Position numbers and translations under genes: made by a program
Notes under the pieces: model-generated
Database searches by the model: none
Told to the model about the DNA's origin: nothing
What the model saw: only the letters and a program-made list of their open reading frames with translations
In this document: piece by piece, positions 46,032 to 55,400 of the stretch
Layout: every line of letters starts with the position of its first letter
Numbering within the stretch: the stretch's first letter is position 1
NCBI GenBank assembly: GCA_022826205.1
Contig: JAJDVJ010000095.1
Coordinates: 1-64,000 of the forward strand
DNA from: Silicimonas sp.
GTDB taxonomy: Bacteria > Pseudomonadota > Alphaproteobacteria > Rhodobacterales > Rhodobacteraceae
Length of the DNA stretch: 64,000 bases
Direction of reading: 5' to 3'

Positions 46032-46780
46032 TTCCGGAGCCTGTCCTTGAGGCTGAGCAGATCAGCCCATGTCTCGCGTTTGGCTTCCGGCGTGCGCAGG
46101 AGATATGCGGGGTGGAACATCGGAAGCGTCGGCTTGCCAAGCGCCTTTTTCCAATTCCCCCGCAGCCTCGTGATTCCACGCTGTCCGAGAAGCGCCAGGC
46201 AGGCGTGGTTGCCCATGGCGACGATCAGGTCGGGATTGACGAGTTCGACATGCCGCTCGAGAAAAGGCAGCATCATCTTCATTTCTTCAGGCTTCGGGTC
46301 GCGGTTTTGCGGTGGCCTCCAGGGCAGCACGTTGGCTATGTATAGCGCCCTTTCGCGATCTGATTCAGTGCGGAAAAGACCGATGTGGCTGAACATCAGG
46401 TCAAGCAGCTGTCCTGCACGTCCCACGAATGGCCGGCCTTCGATGTCTTCGTCGCGCCCAGGGGCTTCGCCAATGATCATCACCCGCGCATTGGCATTGC
46501 CGTCCGAGAACACGAGCTGCTTGGCGGCGCGCTTGAGATCACAGTGTTCGTAGGCTTCCATGGCTGCCCGGAGCGATACGAGATCGACCGCCGCCGTGGC
46601 TGCGGACCTTGCGATATCGACGACGTCGGTTTCAGGCGCTGCGTCCTGAGCCGGCGCTCGCCTAGGCGGCCTCACGGCCTGCGGCAGCGCGGTCCGGTCG
46701 ACAGGCGCATCAAGAATCGCTTCGTCCGCGCCGCACGCGATCTGCCATTCGAGGGACGCCTTCATTGCCTGGTATTCCAT
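46028..46780 (-). CDS. Uracil-DNA glycosylase, family 4/5-like (iron-sulfur type)
   Basis: A 250-residue repair enzyme that removes uracil from DNA. GEAPGRDED (104-112) is the active-site loop motif, with FVGRAGQLLD and FHPAYLLRTPEAKRETW in the C-terminal part. Cys80 and later cysteines may bind a 4Fe-4S cluster. The N-terminal 70 residues are low in conservation. ATG 46780 is the best family start; a longer frame runs to 46816. Confidence 0.9.
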   Translation of the reverse strand: MEYQAMKASLEWQIACGADEAILDAPVDRTALPQAVRPPRRAPAQDAAPETDVVDIARSAATAAVDLVSLRAAMEAYEHCDLKRAAKQLVFSDGNANARVMIIGEAPGRDEDIEGRPFVGRAGQLLDLMFSHIGLFRTESDRERALYIANVLPWRPPQNRDPKPEEMKMMLPFLERHVELVNPDLIVAMGNHACLALLGQRGITRLRGNWKKALGKPTLPMFHPAYLLRTPEAKRETWADLLSLKDRLRK

Positions 46781-46914
46781 GAGGGAGAGGCTACGCGGGA
46801 GTGACCTCGGGGACAATGCCTGCAGAGCTCCCGGGCAAAAGTTCCAAGCCCGGGTTCTGCAGCATGCCCGAGCAGCCTGGACATGTGTGGCCAGGTGGCC
46901 TCACGGACCGGTGC

Positions 46915-47529
46915 CTACGGCTCATTCCGCGTCACTCGTGGCTCGGTGCCGTCGATCAACCGCCGGATATTGGCGCGGTGCGACCAGAAGACGACAATCG
47001 CCATGAACAGAGTTGCCACGACCAATTGGCCCTGCCCGAGCAAGAAAGCCACGGCTGGCGTGAGCGCGGCGGCCACGAGCGCCGACAGGGAAGAGATTCG
47101 CGAGACGAGAAACACGCCAAGCCAGGCGGCCATCGCCGTGAGCCCTACCAGGGTGCTGAATCCTGCCAGGGCGCCAAGCAGGGTTGCCACGCCCTTCCCG
47201 CCCCGGAAGCCGAGCCAAACGGAAAATACATGGCCCAGGAATGCCGCGAGCCCGGCAATCTGCGCGGCGTCTTCGCCAGCAACCGCTCTCGCGACAACGA
47301 CCGCGACAAGGCCCTTTGCGGCGTCAAGGAGCAGTGTTGTCAGTGCTGCGGTCTTGGAGCCGGTGCGCAGGACATTGGTAGCCCCGATATTGCCGGATCC
47401 GATTCCGCGCGGGTCGGGCAGGCCAAATGCGCGCGACACGATCAGCCCGAAGGGAATTGAACCTGCCAGATAGGCCAGCAAGGCCGTGACCAGGATTTCC
47501 GCAAGGGACGTGTCGAAATCCGGCATCAT
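46915..47529 (-). CDS. plsY: Glycerol-3-phosphate acyltransferase PlsY
   Basis: A 204-residue membrane enzyme that acylates glycerol-3-phosphate using acyl-phosphate. The three signatures are AGSIPFGLIVSRAFG, GSGNIGATNVLRTGSK and LGFRGGKGVAT. Five helices. It lies 51 bases after pyrC, same strand, a common pairing in this order. ATG 47529 or 47526. Confidence 0.95.
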   Translation of the reverse strand: MMPDFDTSLAEILVTALLAYLAGSIPFGLIVSRAFGLPDPRGIGSGNIGATNVLRTGSKTAALTTLLLDAAKGLVAVVVARAVAGEDAAQIAGLAAFLGHVFSVWLGFRGGKGVATLLGALAGFSTLVGLTAMAAWLGVFLVSRISSLSALVAAALTPAVAFLLGQGQLVVATLFMAIVVFWSHRANIRRLIDGTEPRVTRNEP

Positions 47530-47580
47530 CTGTCTCCCACTGGGGCAAGCGTGGGGCGGGCCGTGTTGGCGGCAGGCGTC

Positions 47581-48861
47581 TCAGTTCGACGCACCGCTCT
47601 GGGTCTCTGTCCGTCGGCCTGCAACCCAGGTGCCGAGAACCTTTCCCTGCAGCCTGGCCTCGTCGAAGGGCGTGTTCTTGGACTTCGAGTGCAGCTTGAA
47701 CCGGTCAAGCACGAATGGTGCGTCGGGGTCGAAGAGAACCAGGTCAGCGGGCGCGTCGATGCTCAGGCGGCCTGCGGCAAGCCCGAGCCGTGTTGCTGGG
47801 GAAAGCGAAAGGGCGCGCCAAAGCGTCGGCAGGTCCAGATGGCCCGCATGGACCAACCGCAATGCCGCGGGAAGAAGCGTCTCGAGGCCAATTGCTCCCG
47901 ACGCCGCCTCCTCGAAGGGCAAGCGCTTGGATTCCTCGTCCTGTGGCGTGTGCATCGAACTTATGATGTCTATCAAGCCGTTCGCCATGGCGTCCACGAC
48001 TGCCAGCCGGTCGTCCTCTGAGCGCAGCGGCGGCTTGACCTTGAAGAACGTCCGATAGTCGCCGATGTCGATTTCGTTCAGGGTCAGGTGGTGGATCGAA
48101 ACTCCGGCGGTGATGTCCAGTCCTGCGTCCTTGGCGCGTTCGAGACGGCGGAGCGCACGCGACGTGGTCACCTGGTCGGCGTGGTATCTTGCGCCTGTCA
48201 TTTCGACGACGGCAATGTCCCGATCAAGGCCCATTCGTTCGGCCAGCGGCGAGACCGAGGGAAGCCCCCTGAGCGCCGCGAACTTACCGCTTGTGGCCGA
48301 CGCCCCGGATGAGAGTTCCGGCTCTTGCGGGTGCCCGATCACGAGGGCACCAAGCGAAGCCGCGTAGGTCAAGCAGCGTGCGAAGACCTTGGTGCTCTGA
48401 ACGACACGGTCGCAATCGGAAAAGGCAACGGCGCCCGCATCAAGAAGGAATCCGATCTCGGCCATCTCGCGACCCTCGCGGCCACGGGTCAATGCCGCCA
48501 TGGGCAGAACGTTGACGGGCGCGGCCTCATTCGCTCGTCGGCGAACGAATTCCAGAACTTCGGGCGTGTCGATGGCCGGCAGCGTGTCCGGTCGGGTGAC
48601 CATTGTCGTAATTCCGCCTGCAGCGGCTGCCATGCCGGCGGTGCGGAAGCTCTCCTTGTGGCGTTCGCCGGGTTCGCTGACCTTGACGCCGATATCGATG
48701 ATGCCGGGCGCCAGGCAATTCCCGGTGCAATCGACCTCTTCCGCATCGTCCATGCCTCGCGGGCCAACGATCACGCCGTCGCGAACGGCCAGGGTTCCGG
48801 ACTCGCTGGTCCCCTTCTCGGGATCGATCAAACAGGCATTCCGGAAGATCAGCGCGGTCAT
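47581..48861 (-). CDS. pyrC: Dihydroorotase-like protein PyrC lacking metal-binding residues
   Basis: A 426-residue amidohydrolase fold. The usual D-x-H-x-H-x-R-E-P site here reads DIGVKVSEPG (56-65), so both histidines and the arginine are gone. The usual D-H-A-P-H motif reads MHTPQ (303-307), so the catalytic Asp and last His are gone too. Other landmarks (HKESFRTAG, FKVKPPLRSEDDR) are intact and there is no frameshift. It may be the non-catalytic PyrC' type that assembles with PyrB, with an active dihydroorotase elsewhere. It is upstream of plsY. Confidence 0.85.
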   Translation of the reverse strand: MTALIFRNACLIDPEKGTSESGTLAVRDGVIVGPRGMDDAEEVDCTGNCLAPGIIDIGVKVSEPGERHKESFRTAGMAAAAGGITTMVTRPDTLPAIDTPEVLEFVRRRANEAAPVNVLPMAALTRGREGREMAEIGFLLDAGAVAFSDCDRVVQSTKVFARCLTYAASLGALVIGHPQEPELSSGASATSGKFAALRGLPSVSPLAERMGLDRDIAVVEMTGARYHADQVTTSRALRRLERAKDAGLDITAGVSIHHLTLNEIDIGDYRTFFKVKPPLRSEDDRLAVVDAMANGLIDIISSMHTPQDEESKRLPFEEAASGAIGLETLLPAALRLVHAGHLDLPTLWRALSLSPATRLGLAAGRLSIDAPADLVLFDPDAPFVLDRFKLHSKSKNTPFDEARLQGKVLGTWVAGRRTETQSGASN

Positions 48862-49219
48862 GCCTGTCAGGTGTCAGAACTGCATCAGAATCTCAAGGGA
48901 ATTGTCCGGAATGCCTGACAGCCTTGTGCCGCCTCGCAGGCGAGACGCATTCGCTCTTCGCAAGCCCTTCGCCGGGGCGACCTCCGCCTGCAAGTGCGCC
49001 AATCACGGACGCGTCGTCACGTGCCCTTGCACTGAACTGTTCGACTGCCAGCTGGTCCGGACGCGCCCGATCTGTGAGCCGCAGGCGCGTCGCCACGCGT
49101 GCGCGGGCCCGATTTGCCGTTGAGGAAGTTCTCGGGCGCACGATTGTGAGCGATGTCGGCCTGATGTCCGGATCGAGGTTGAATTCTCCATGTGATCGCC
49201 GGGGAATCTGGACGTCAGG
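48862..49219. other. Intergenic region with no recognisable gene
   Basis: About 360 bases between the pyrC start and the amine oxidase stop, both on the minus strand. Small open frames on both strands show no family motif. The pyrC-plsY promoter should be here. Confidence 0.45.
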
Positions 49220-50782
49220 TCACCTGCCGGTGAATTGGCGGTGGATGGCCTCTGCGGCGGCGTGTGCGGCAAGCAGGGCGCCTTCCTGCCATCCGGGCAA
49301 GGCGGTCACCTGGTCGCCAGCGAAGTGGAACGGTCCGTCGCCCTCGCGCAGCGTTGCAGCGGCGTCGGGATTGGTGCGCGGCCATCCGCCATTCTGAAAG
49401 GGAACGTTAAGCCAGGCGCGGCTGATGCCGCATTCCAACTCGCTTGCATATCCCGGGTGCAACGGTTCGCCCTCTTCCAATGCTGCGCGAAGGCGCTCCG
49501 GCGCCGACATGGCGGAATAGCGCCGCCCGGGCCCCGAACTCCAGATATAGGCACCGACCAGCACGCCCTTGGGCCGATGATAGCCGTTGCACGGATACCA
49601 GATCTGGGTGATGTCGCTGTCGGTCCAGGATATTCCCCCGTAGATCGCCGAGTCATCCTCCCAGAAGCGCCGCCTGGCCTGAAATGCGACTTTCACCGCC
49701 TCGACGAAATCCAGCGATTCAATCGCGGCCTGCGTTTCGGGAGAAAAGTCGTTCGGGATGTCCTTCAGCACGGGCGCGGGGATCGTGCAGATGGCATGGT
49801 CAGCTCGGACGGCCCGTTCCGCGCCGTCCTGGCCGCGATAGATGATCCGAACCCCGTGATCCTCACGTCGGATCTGCTCGACGATGCACTCGTACCGGAC
49901 GAGATCGCCAATGCGCTCTGCAAAGGCGCGGACGATCGCGTCCATGCCGCCGACGGGCTGGAACAAGGTCGGGTTCTGGTTGAGGAAATGACTGAAATGA
50001 AGCTTGTACTGCCAGAAGTCCGCACCCAGCAATTCGCCGAAGTCCAGCCTTTCCTCGGCATCGCCAGCCTCCAGCCCCGCGTGGACAGTTGTGCCCTGAT
50101 GGCCGGCACGGTTGGTGCCGGCATAGCTTCGATCTTCCTGCAGCCCGCCGAAACTTGTCAGCATGGCGCGAACCTTCTCCTTGTCGTCCGCAGTAAGTTC
50201 TGCGTCCAGCGCGCCGCGGTCCACTGCCTTGGCCAGCAGTTCGGCCACGTAGCCGCGCATGTCGGTCAACACCCTGCGGGCGATGACCGGCCTGCCGCCG
50301 AATCGCGCGCGGTCATGGAAGAGGGCAGCGCGGTTGTCGTTGGTGAAAACTTCGAGATCGATGCCGAATGCCTTGCAATATCCGAGCACCGTGCGGTGAT
50401 GATAGGGAATTCGCGCCGGGCCGAGATTTGCGTAGAGATGGTCCTCAGGATCGAAACAAACTTCCTGGCGCATTTCCCGTTCGTTCAGCACATCACCTCC
50501 GCGCACGGTCAGGTTGCGCCCGCCCGGTCGCGCCGTCGCCTCCAGGACGGTGCAGCGCCATCCGGCCCTGGACATCTCCCACGCCGCTGCCAGTCCTGAG
50601 ACTCCCGCGCCCAGAATGACGACGTGCCCGCCCTCGCCGGTGCCTGGTGCGAGATCCAGCGTGGCTGCCTGGGCAGCGCCCGTTCCCAGCATTCCCAGGG
50701 CATCCATGGTCCGAAAGACCGCTGCAGATCCGGCGGCGGCGCCAATCGAACGCAGCAACGTGCGTCTGGTGGGCTTGCGCAT
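49220..50782 (-). CDS. Flavin amine oxidase with Tat signal
   Basis: A 520-residue FAD enzyme exported folded by the Tat system: the twin-arginine signal is TRRTLLRSIG near the N-terminus followed by a hydrophobic stretch to about 38. FAD motif VVILGAGVSGLAAAWE with EATARPGGRN follows. The C-terminal FAD contact GDQVTALPGWQEGALLAA is present. It belongs to the monoamine/L-amino-acid oxidase group; substrate unknown. It is divergent from the D-glutamate-cyclase-like gene, about 420 bases away. Confidence 0.9.
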   Translation of the reverse strand: MRKPTRRTLLRSIGAAAGSAAVFRTMDALGMLGTGAAQAATLDLAPGTGEGGHVVILGAGVSGLAAAWEMSRAGWRCTVLEATARPGGRNLTVRGGDVLNEREMRQEVCFDPEDHLYANLGPARIPYHHRTVLGYCKAFGIDLEVFTNDNRAALFHDRARFGGRPVIARRVLTDMRGYVAELLAKAVDRGALDAELTADDKEKVRAMLTSFGGLQEDRSYAGTNRAGHQGTTVHAGLEAGDAEERLDFGELLGADFWQYKLHFSHFLNQNPTLFQPVGGMDAIVRAFAERIGDLVRYECIVEQIRREDHGVRIIYRGQDGAERAVRADHAICTIPAPVLKDIPNDFSPETQAAIESLDFVEAVKVAFQARRRFWEDDSAIYGGISWTDSDITQIWYPCNGYHRPKGVLVGAYIWSSGPGRRYSAMSAPERLRAALEEGEPLHPGYASELECGISRAWLNVPFQNGGWPRTNPDAAATLREGDGPFHFAGDQVTALPGWQEGALLAAHAAAEAIHRQFTGR

Positions 50783-51205
50783 CCCGAATCCCCTTTCTTG
50801 CTTCCCCTCGCGGCCAAGATCACTGCCGTCACCGCACTGGTCAAGCGGCCTGCAAGCGCCTTGCCGAAGATCCGGCGAGCAGGTTGCGTGGCGACCGGGT
50901 ACGGATTCATGGTCCGGCCCCGGCGCTGCACTGGTCTGAGGCAGCCCGGATTCTCGTGTTGGCCACTGTCGCTTGCCGCGGCAAGGGCTGGGTGCTCAGG
51001 GCCATCGTCTGGCGTCGTTTCGTGGAGAACCGTAGTGCCGCATGCCCGAAATCGCCGCGCATTTGGCAAGGGACACTGCGCAGCGGAAATTAGGTACTTC
51101 TTTCCTTGAGTTCCAAAGTCCATTTCAAATTGATTTTGTGTCCCGATAGGCAGACTCTTCCGAAGTATGGGAGAACCGGACTTGAAACACGGTTTCAAGG
51201 ACTTG
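50783..51205. other. Divergent intergenic region amine oxidase / DUF1445 gene
   Basis: About 420 bases. No gene supported. The two divergent promoters should lie here. Confidence 0.45.
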
Positions 51206-52021
51206 ATGTCTTTGGATGCTGCGGAGATCCGCGGCCAAATCAGATCGGGCGCGTACCGTTCTCACACGGCCGGACTGGGGCGAAACAAGCTCCAAGCCAA
51301 TCTCGCAATCCTGCCGAAGACCTTTGCATCGGATTTCTTTCGCTACTGTCAGCGCAATCCCAAGCCGTGCCCGCTCGTTGGCGTGTCCGAGACGGGCAAT
51401 CCTGCACTGCCCACACTGGGGCGCGATATCGACGTGAGAACGGACGTTCCGGCCTATTATGTCTACGAAAACGGGGCGCTGGCGGAGTCCCGCTTCGACA
51501 TAACCGATCTTTGGAGTGACGAATTCGTTGCCTTCGCACTTGGGTGCTCATTCACGTTCGAACGTGCCATGAGGGCGGCCGGCATCTCCTTTTGGCACAT
51601 CGACAACAACAGAACCGTGCCCATGTACCGCTCGAGCATCGACACGATCTCGGTGGGCCCGTTCAAGGGTCCCATGGTCGTGAGCATGCGCGCCATTGAC
51701 AAGGATCGCCTTCAGCAAGCCGTGGACATCAGCAAGCGGTTCCCGATGGCACACGGTTCGCCTTTGCACTGGGGTGACCCCGGCGAAATCGGCATAGACG
51801 ACATAGGCTTGCCGGACTGGGGCGATGCAAGTCCAATTGGCGAAGGCCAGGTTCCTGTCTTCTGGGCGTGCGGTGTCACGCCGCAGGTGGCAATCGAGCA
51901 GGCGCATCTTCCTGTTTGCATCACGCACAAGCCGGGGCACATGCTGATCACGGACGTCGACGACGATGCGGAGGTTCCAGTTCTCCGGTCAACCTTCCCT
52001 CGAACCCGAAACGGGAAGTGA
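51206..52021 (+). CDS. DUF1445 protein, D-glutamate cyclase-like (putative hydro-lyase)
   Basis: A 271-residue protein. RNPKPCPLVGVSETGNP and CSFTFERAMRAAGI are family hallmarks, with MVVSMRAI, HGSPLHWGDP and VPVFWACGVTPQVA further on. Animal homologues of this family convert D-glutamate to 5-oxo-D-proline. ATG 51206 follows CAAGGA and gives the normal N-terminus; the ATG at 51167 adds 13 residues. It lies upstream of a full-length 5-oxoprolinase, which fits cyclase activity. Confidence 0.85.
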   Translation: MSLDAAEIRGQIRSGAYRSHTAGLGRNKLQANLAILPKTFASDFFRYCQRNPKPCPLVGVSETGNPALPTLGRDIDVRTDVPAYYVYENGALAESRFDITDLWSDEFVAFALGCSFTFERAMRAAGISFWHIDNNRTVPMYRSSIDTISVGPFKGPMVVSMRAIDKDRLQQAVDISKRFPMAHGSPLHWGDPGEIGIDDIGLPDWGDASPIGEGQVPVFWACGVTPQVAIEQAHLPVCITHKPGHMLITDVDDDAEVPVLRSTFPRTRNGK

Positions 52022-52028
52022 GACTTGC

Positions 52029-52331
52029 ATGAGAACGCCCTTGGCGCTGATGGCGGCAACGATGCTGGTGGCGGTATCAGCGCTTGCTGAGGACCTGGCT
52101 GTCGTGGGCGACCGGTAGGGTCTGCTCCTGCACAAGCATTTCGGCGGGCCGTGCTGGTAGGAAACGCTTCCCGAAGATTCAGGCGGTTCGATCAACGCGA
52201 ACCTGACCGCGCACGATCAGACGAGTCTGGGTGTCGAAATCGTCTTTCGGCTCCAGGACGGCGATGTCAATCGCGTCGCGGTGAACGTCGCTGACAATTC
52301 GGTTGCGGACGCATCTGAACTTGATCCGTAA
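52029..52331 (+). pseudogene. Small secreted protein gene interrupted by two TAG codons
   Basis: One frame of 100 codons runs from ATG 52029 to TAA 52329. It opens with a signal peptide (MRTPLALMAATMLVAVSALA, then ED). In-frame TAG stops are at 52116-52118 (codon 30) and 52158-52160 (codon 44). Beyond them the frame stays open and protein-like (INANLTAHDQTSLGVEIVF, DGDVNRVAVNVADNSVAD). No frameshift is needed. Most likely a recently silenced gene for a periplasmic protein; family not recognised. Confidence 0.55.
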
Positions 52332-52440
52332 CTTCCTGCTGTTCCTGCCGTCGCTGCTTCAGCAACAGCGGCTTATCCGGTAATCGGGAATTCGACAAAT
52401 CGATGCCGGGCTTTGGCCCGGAAGCCAAGGGAGCCGGACC

Positions 52441-55400
52441 ATGTGGCAATTCTGGGTCGACAGGGGTGGCACATTCACCGACATCGTCGCGCGAAAGCCC
52501 GACGGCACGCTTGAGACGCACAAGCTGCTCTCGGAAGACCCGGACAGGTACAGCGATGCGGCGGTGCAGGGCATTCGGGAAATCCTCGACCTGGCATCGG
52601 ACCATCCGATTCCCGAAGGCGCGATTGACGCGGTCAGGATGGGCACGACCGTGGCGACCAACGCCCTGCTTGAACGAAAGGGAGATCGAACCGTCCTGTT
52701 CATCACCAGAGGGCTTCGGGATCTGCTCAGAATTGGGTACCAAAACCGGCCGAGGCTCTTTGACCTCCACATCAAGTTGCCCGAACTGCTCTACGAAAGT
52801 GTTGTCGAAGTCGACGAGCGCGTCGACGCCCATGGGTGCGTCGTTGAGGACCTGGACATCCAGCGGGTCCGCATGGCGCTTTCGAAGGCCTACGACGAGG
52901 GATTCAGATCGATCGCCGTCGCCCTCATGCATGGATACCGATTCCGGGATCATGAAAGGCAGATCGGTGAACTGGCGCGTCGGCAGGGATTCACCCAGGT
53001 GTCACTCAGCCACGAGGCGAGCCCGCTGATCAAGCTGGTCGCACGTGGAGACACGAGCGTGGTCGATGCCTATCTGTCCCCCATCCTGAGACGATACGTG
53101 AACCAGGTCGGTGATGCGCTCGGAGCGGACCGCGGGAGTTGCAGGTCCATCATGTTCATGCAGTCGAATGGCGGGTTGACGGATGCCACGCGGTTTCAGG
53201 GCAGGGACGCAATCCTTTCCGGTCCTGCCGGCGGTGTCGTTGGCATGGTCCGGACGGCTCGGGATGCAGGATTCGAAAAGCTGATCGGCTTTGACATGGG
53301 CGGCACGTCTACCGATGTCTGCCACCATGCGGGCGAGTACGAACGATCCTTCGAATCCGAGGTGGCTGGCGTGAGAATGCGCGCCCCGATGATGAGCATC
53401 CATACGGTTGCTGCCGGAGGCGGCTCGATACTTTCCTTCCGTCAGGGGCGATTGCAGGTTGGTCCCGAAAGTGCAGGCGCCAATCCCGGTCCCGCCAGCT
53501 ACCGCCGCGGCGGTCCGTTGGCCGTAACGGATTGCAACGTCGTCCTGGGAAAGATCCAGCCGGATCACTTTCCGGCGGTATTCGGGCCGGACGGAAACGA
53601 GCCCCTGGACGCCGACGCTGCACGAGCCGCGTTCGAGAACATGGCTGAGGACATTGCCCGCGAAACAGGCGATCCCAAGATGGGCGTCGAGGCACTGGCC
53701 GAAGGATTCCTGCGCATCGCCGTGGAAAACATGGCCAATGCCATCAAGAAGATCAGCGTCCAGCGCGGCTATGACGTGACGCAATACACGATGAACTGCT
53801 TTGGCGGTGCTGGTGGGCAGCACGCTTGCCAAGTTGCCGACGTACTCGGAATGGAGAGCATCTTCATACATCCCTTTGCCGGTGTTCTGTCCGCGTTCGG
53901 AATGGGCCTCGCCGACATCCGCGTCATTCGCGAACACCAGTTCTCCGCCTCAATTTCCAAAACTGAAGCGGCCAGGCAGGCTCTGCAAGAGATCGGCGAC
54001 GATGCGCGGAACGAAGTCCTGGGCCAAGGCGTCGGCGAAGGCCGGCTTGAAGTAGTCTGCACGGCCCATGTCCGCACGCCGGGTTCGCATCATGCAATCC
54101 CCGTGCCGTTTGGCGAGGAAGCCGCCATGCGGGCGGAATTCGACAGGTCTCATCGACAACGCTTCGGCTTTGTGCCGGAGCATGACGACCTGATCGTCGA
54201 ATTGCTGACGGCAGAGGCCATAGGCTCCACGCGAGAGAATGTGGAACTGACGCCGCACGACGGACCAAGGACCGGGGATCAGACGGCACGAATGTTCTCG
54301 GAAGCGGCGTGGCGGGACGTGCCGCTGGTGACTCGCGACCAGATCAAGGCACGTGACAAGGTGGCGGGTCCGGCGATCATCGTCGAACCGACCGGCACGA
54401 ATGTCGTCGAACCAGGATGGCAGGCCGAGGGACTGCCCGGCGGTGGTCTGCTGCTGCGCCGCATCGAGCCGCTTCAGCGCAGGGAGGCCATCGGCACCGG
54501 TGCCGACCCGGTGATGCTCGAGGTCTTCAACAACCTGTTCATGTCCGTCGCCGATCAGATGGGTGCGACGCTGGCCAACACCGCCAGTTCGGTGAACATC
54601 AAGGAGCGCCTCGACTTTTCCTGTGCAATCTTCGCGGCCAACGGAGACCTGGTTGCCAATGCGCCGCATGTGCCCGTTCACCTCGGCTCGATGAGCGAAA
54701 GCGTGCGCACCATCCTGCGCCAGAACGAGGGCAGGATTCGTCCTGGCGACGTCTTCATGATGAACAACCCCTACGATGGCGGAACCCATCTTCCGGACGT
54801 GACCGTGATAACGCCGGTGTTTGACAAGGCAGGCAAGGACATCATCTTCCTTGCCGCGTCACGTGGCCACCACGCGGACATTGGAGGCAAGACGCCGGGT
54901 TCGGCGCCTCCCGACAGCCGCCACATCGACGAGGAAGGCGTTCTGATCGACAATTTTCTCCTGGTTGACCAAGGCACGTTGCGAGAAAGCGAAGCCAGGG
55001 ACGTTCTGGCGTCCGGGAAACATCCCTGCCGCAACATCGACCAGAACATGGCCGACCTGGCGGCCCAGGTTGCCGCGAACGCAACCGGAGCGCAGGAACT
55101 GTCCAGGATTGTCGATCAATTCGGGCTGGAAGTCGTTCAAGCATACATGGGCCACGTCCAGGCCAACGCCGAAGAGAGCGTCCGGCGTGTTCTGGATGTC
55201 CTGAAGGACTGCCGGTTCACCTATCCGCTTGACGGCGGCGCCCGGATCAAGGTGCAGGTCTCGGTGGATCACGAGACGCGCAGCGCCGTGGTGGACTTCA
55301 CTGGCACCTCTCCTCAGGATGAGATGAACTACAACGCGCCGTTCTCTATCTGCCGCGCGGCGGTTCTCTACGTGTTCAGGACCCTCGTCGGCGCCGACAT

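Noticed and set aside
52029-52331. Pyrrolysine or other amber recoding in the two-TAG frame
   Set aside because: No pylT, pylS or pylBCD gene is in the window, the MttB-family gene here is a broken fragment without a visible TAG, and decay by point mutation is simpler.
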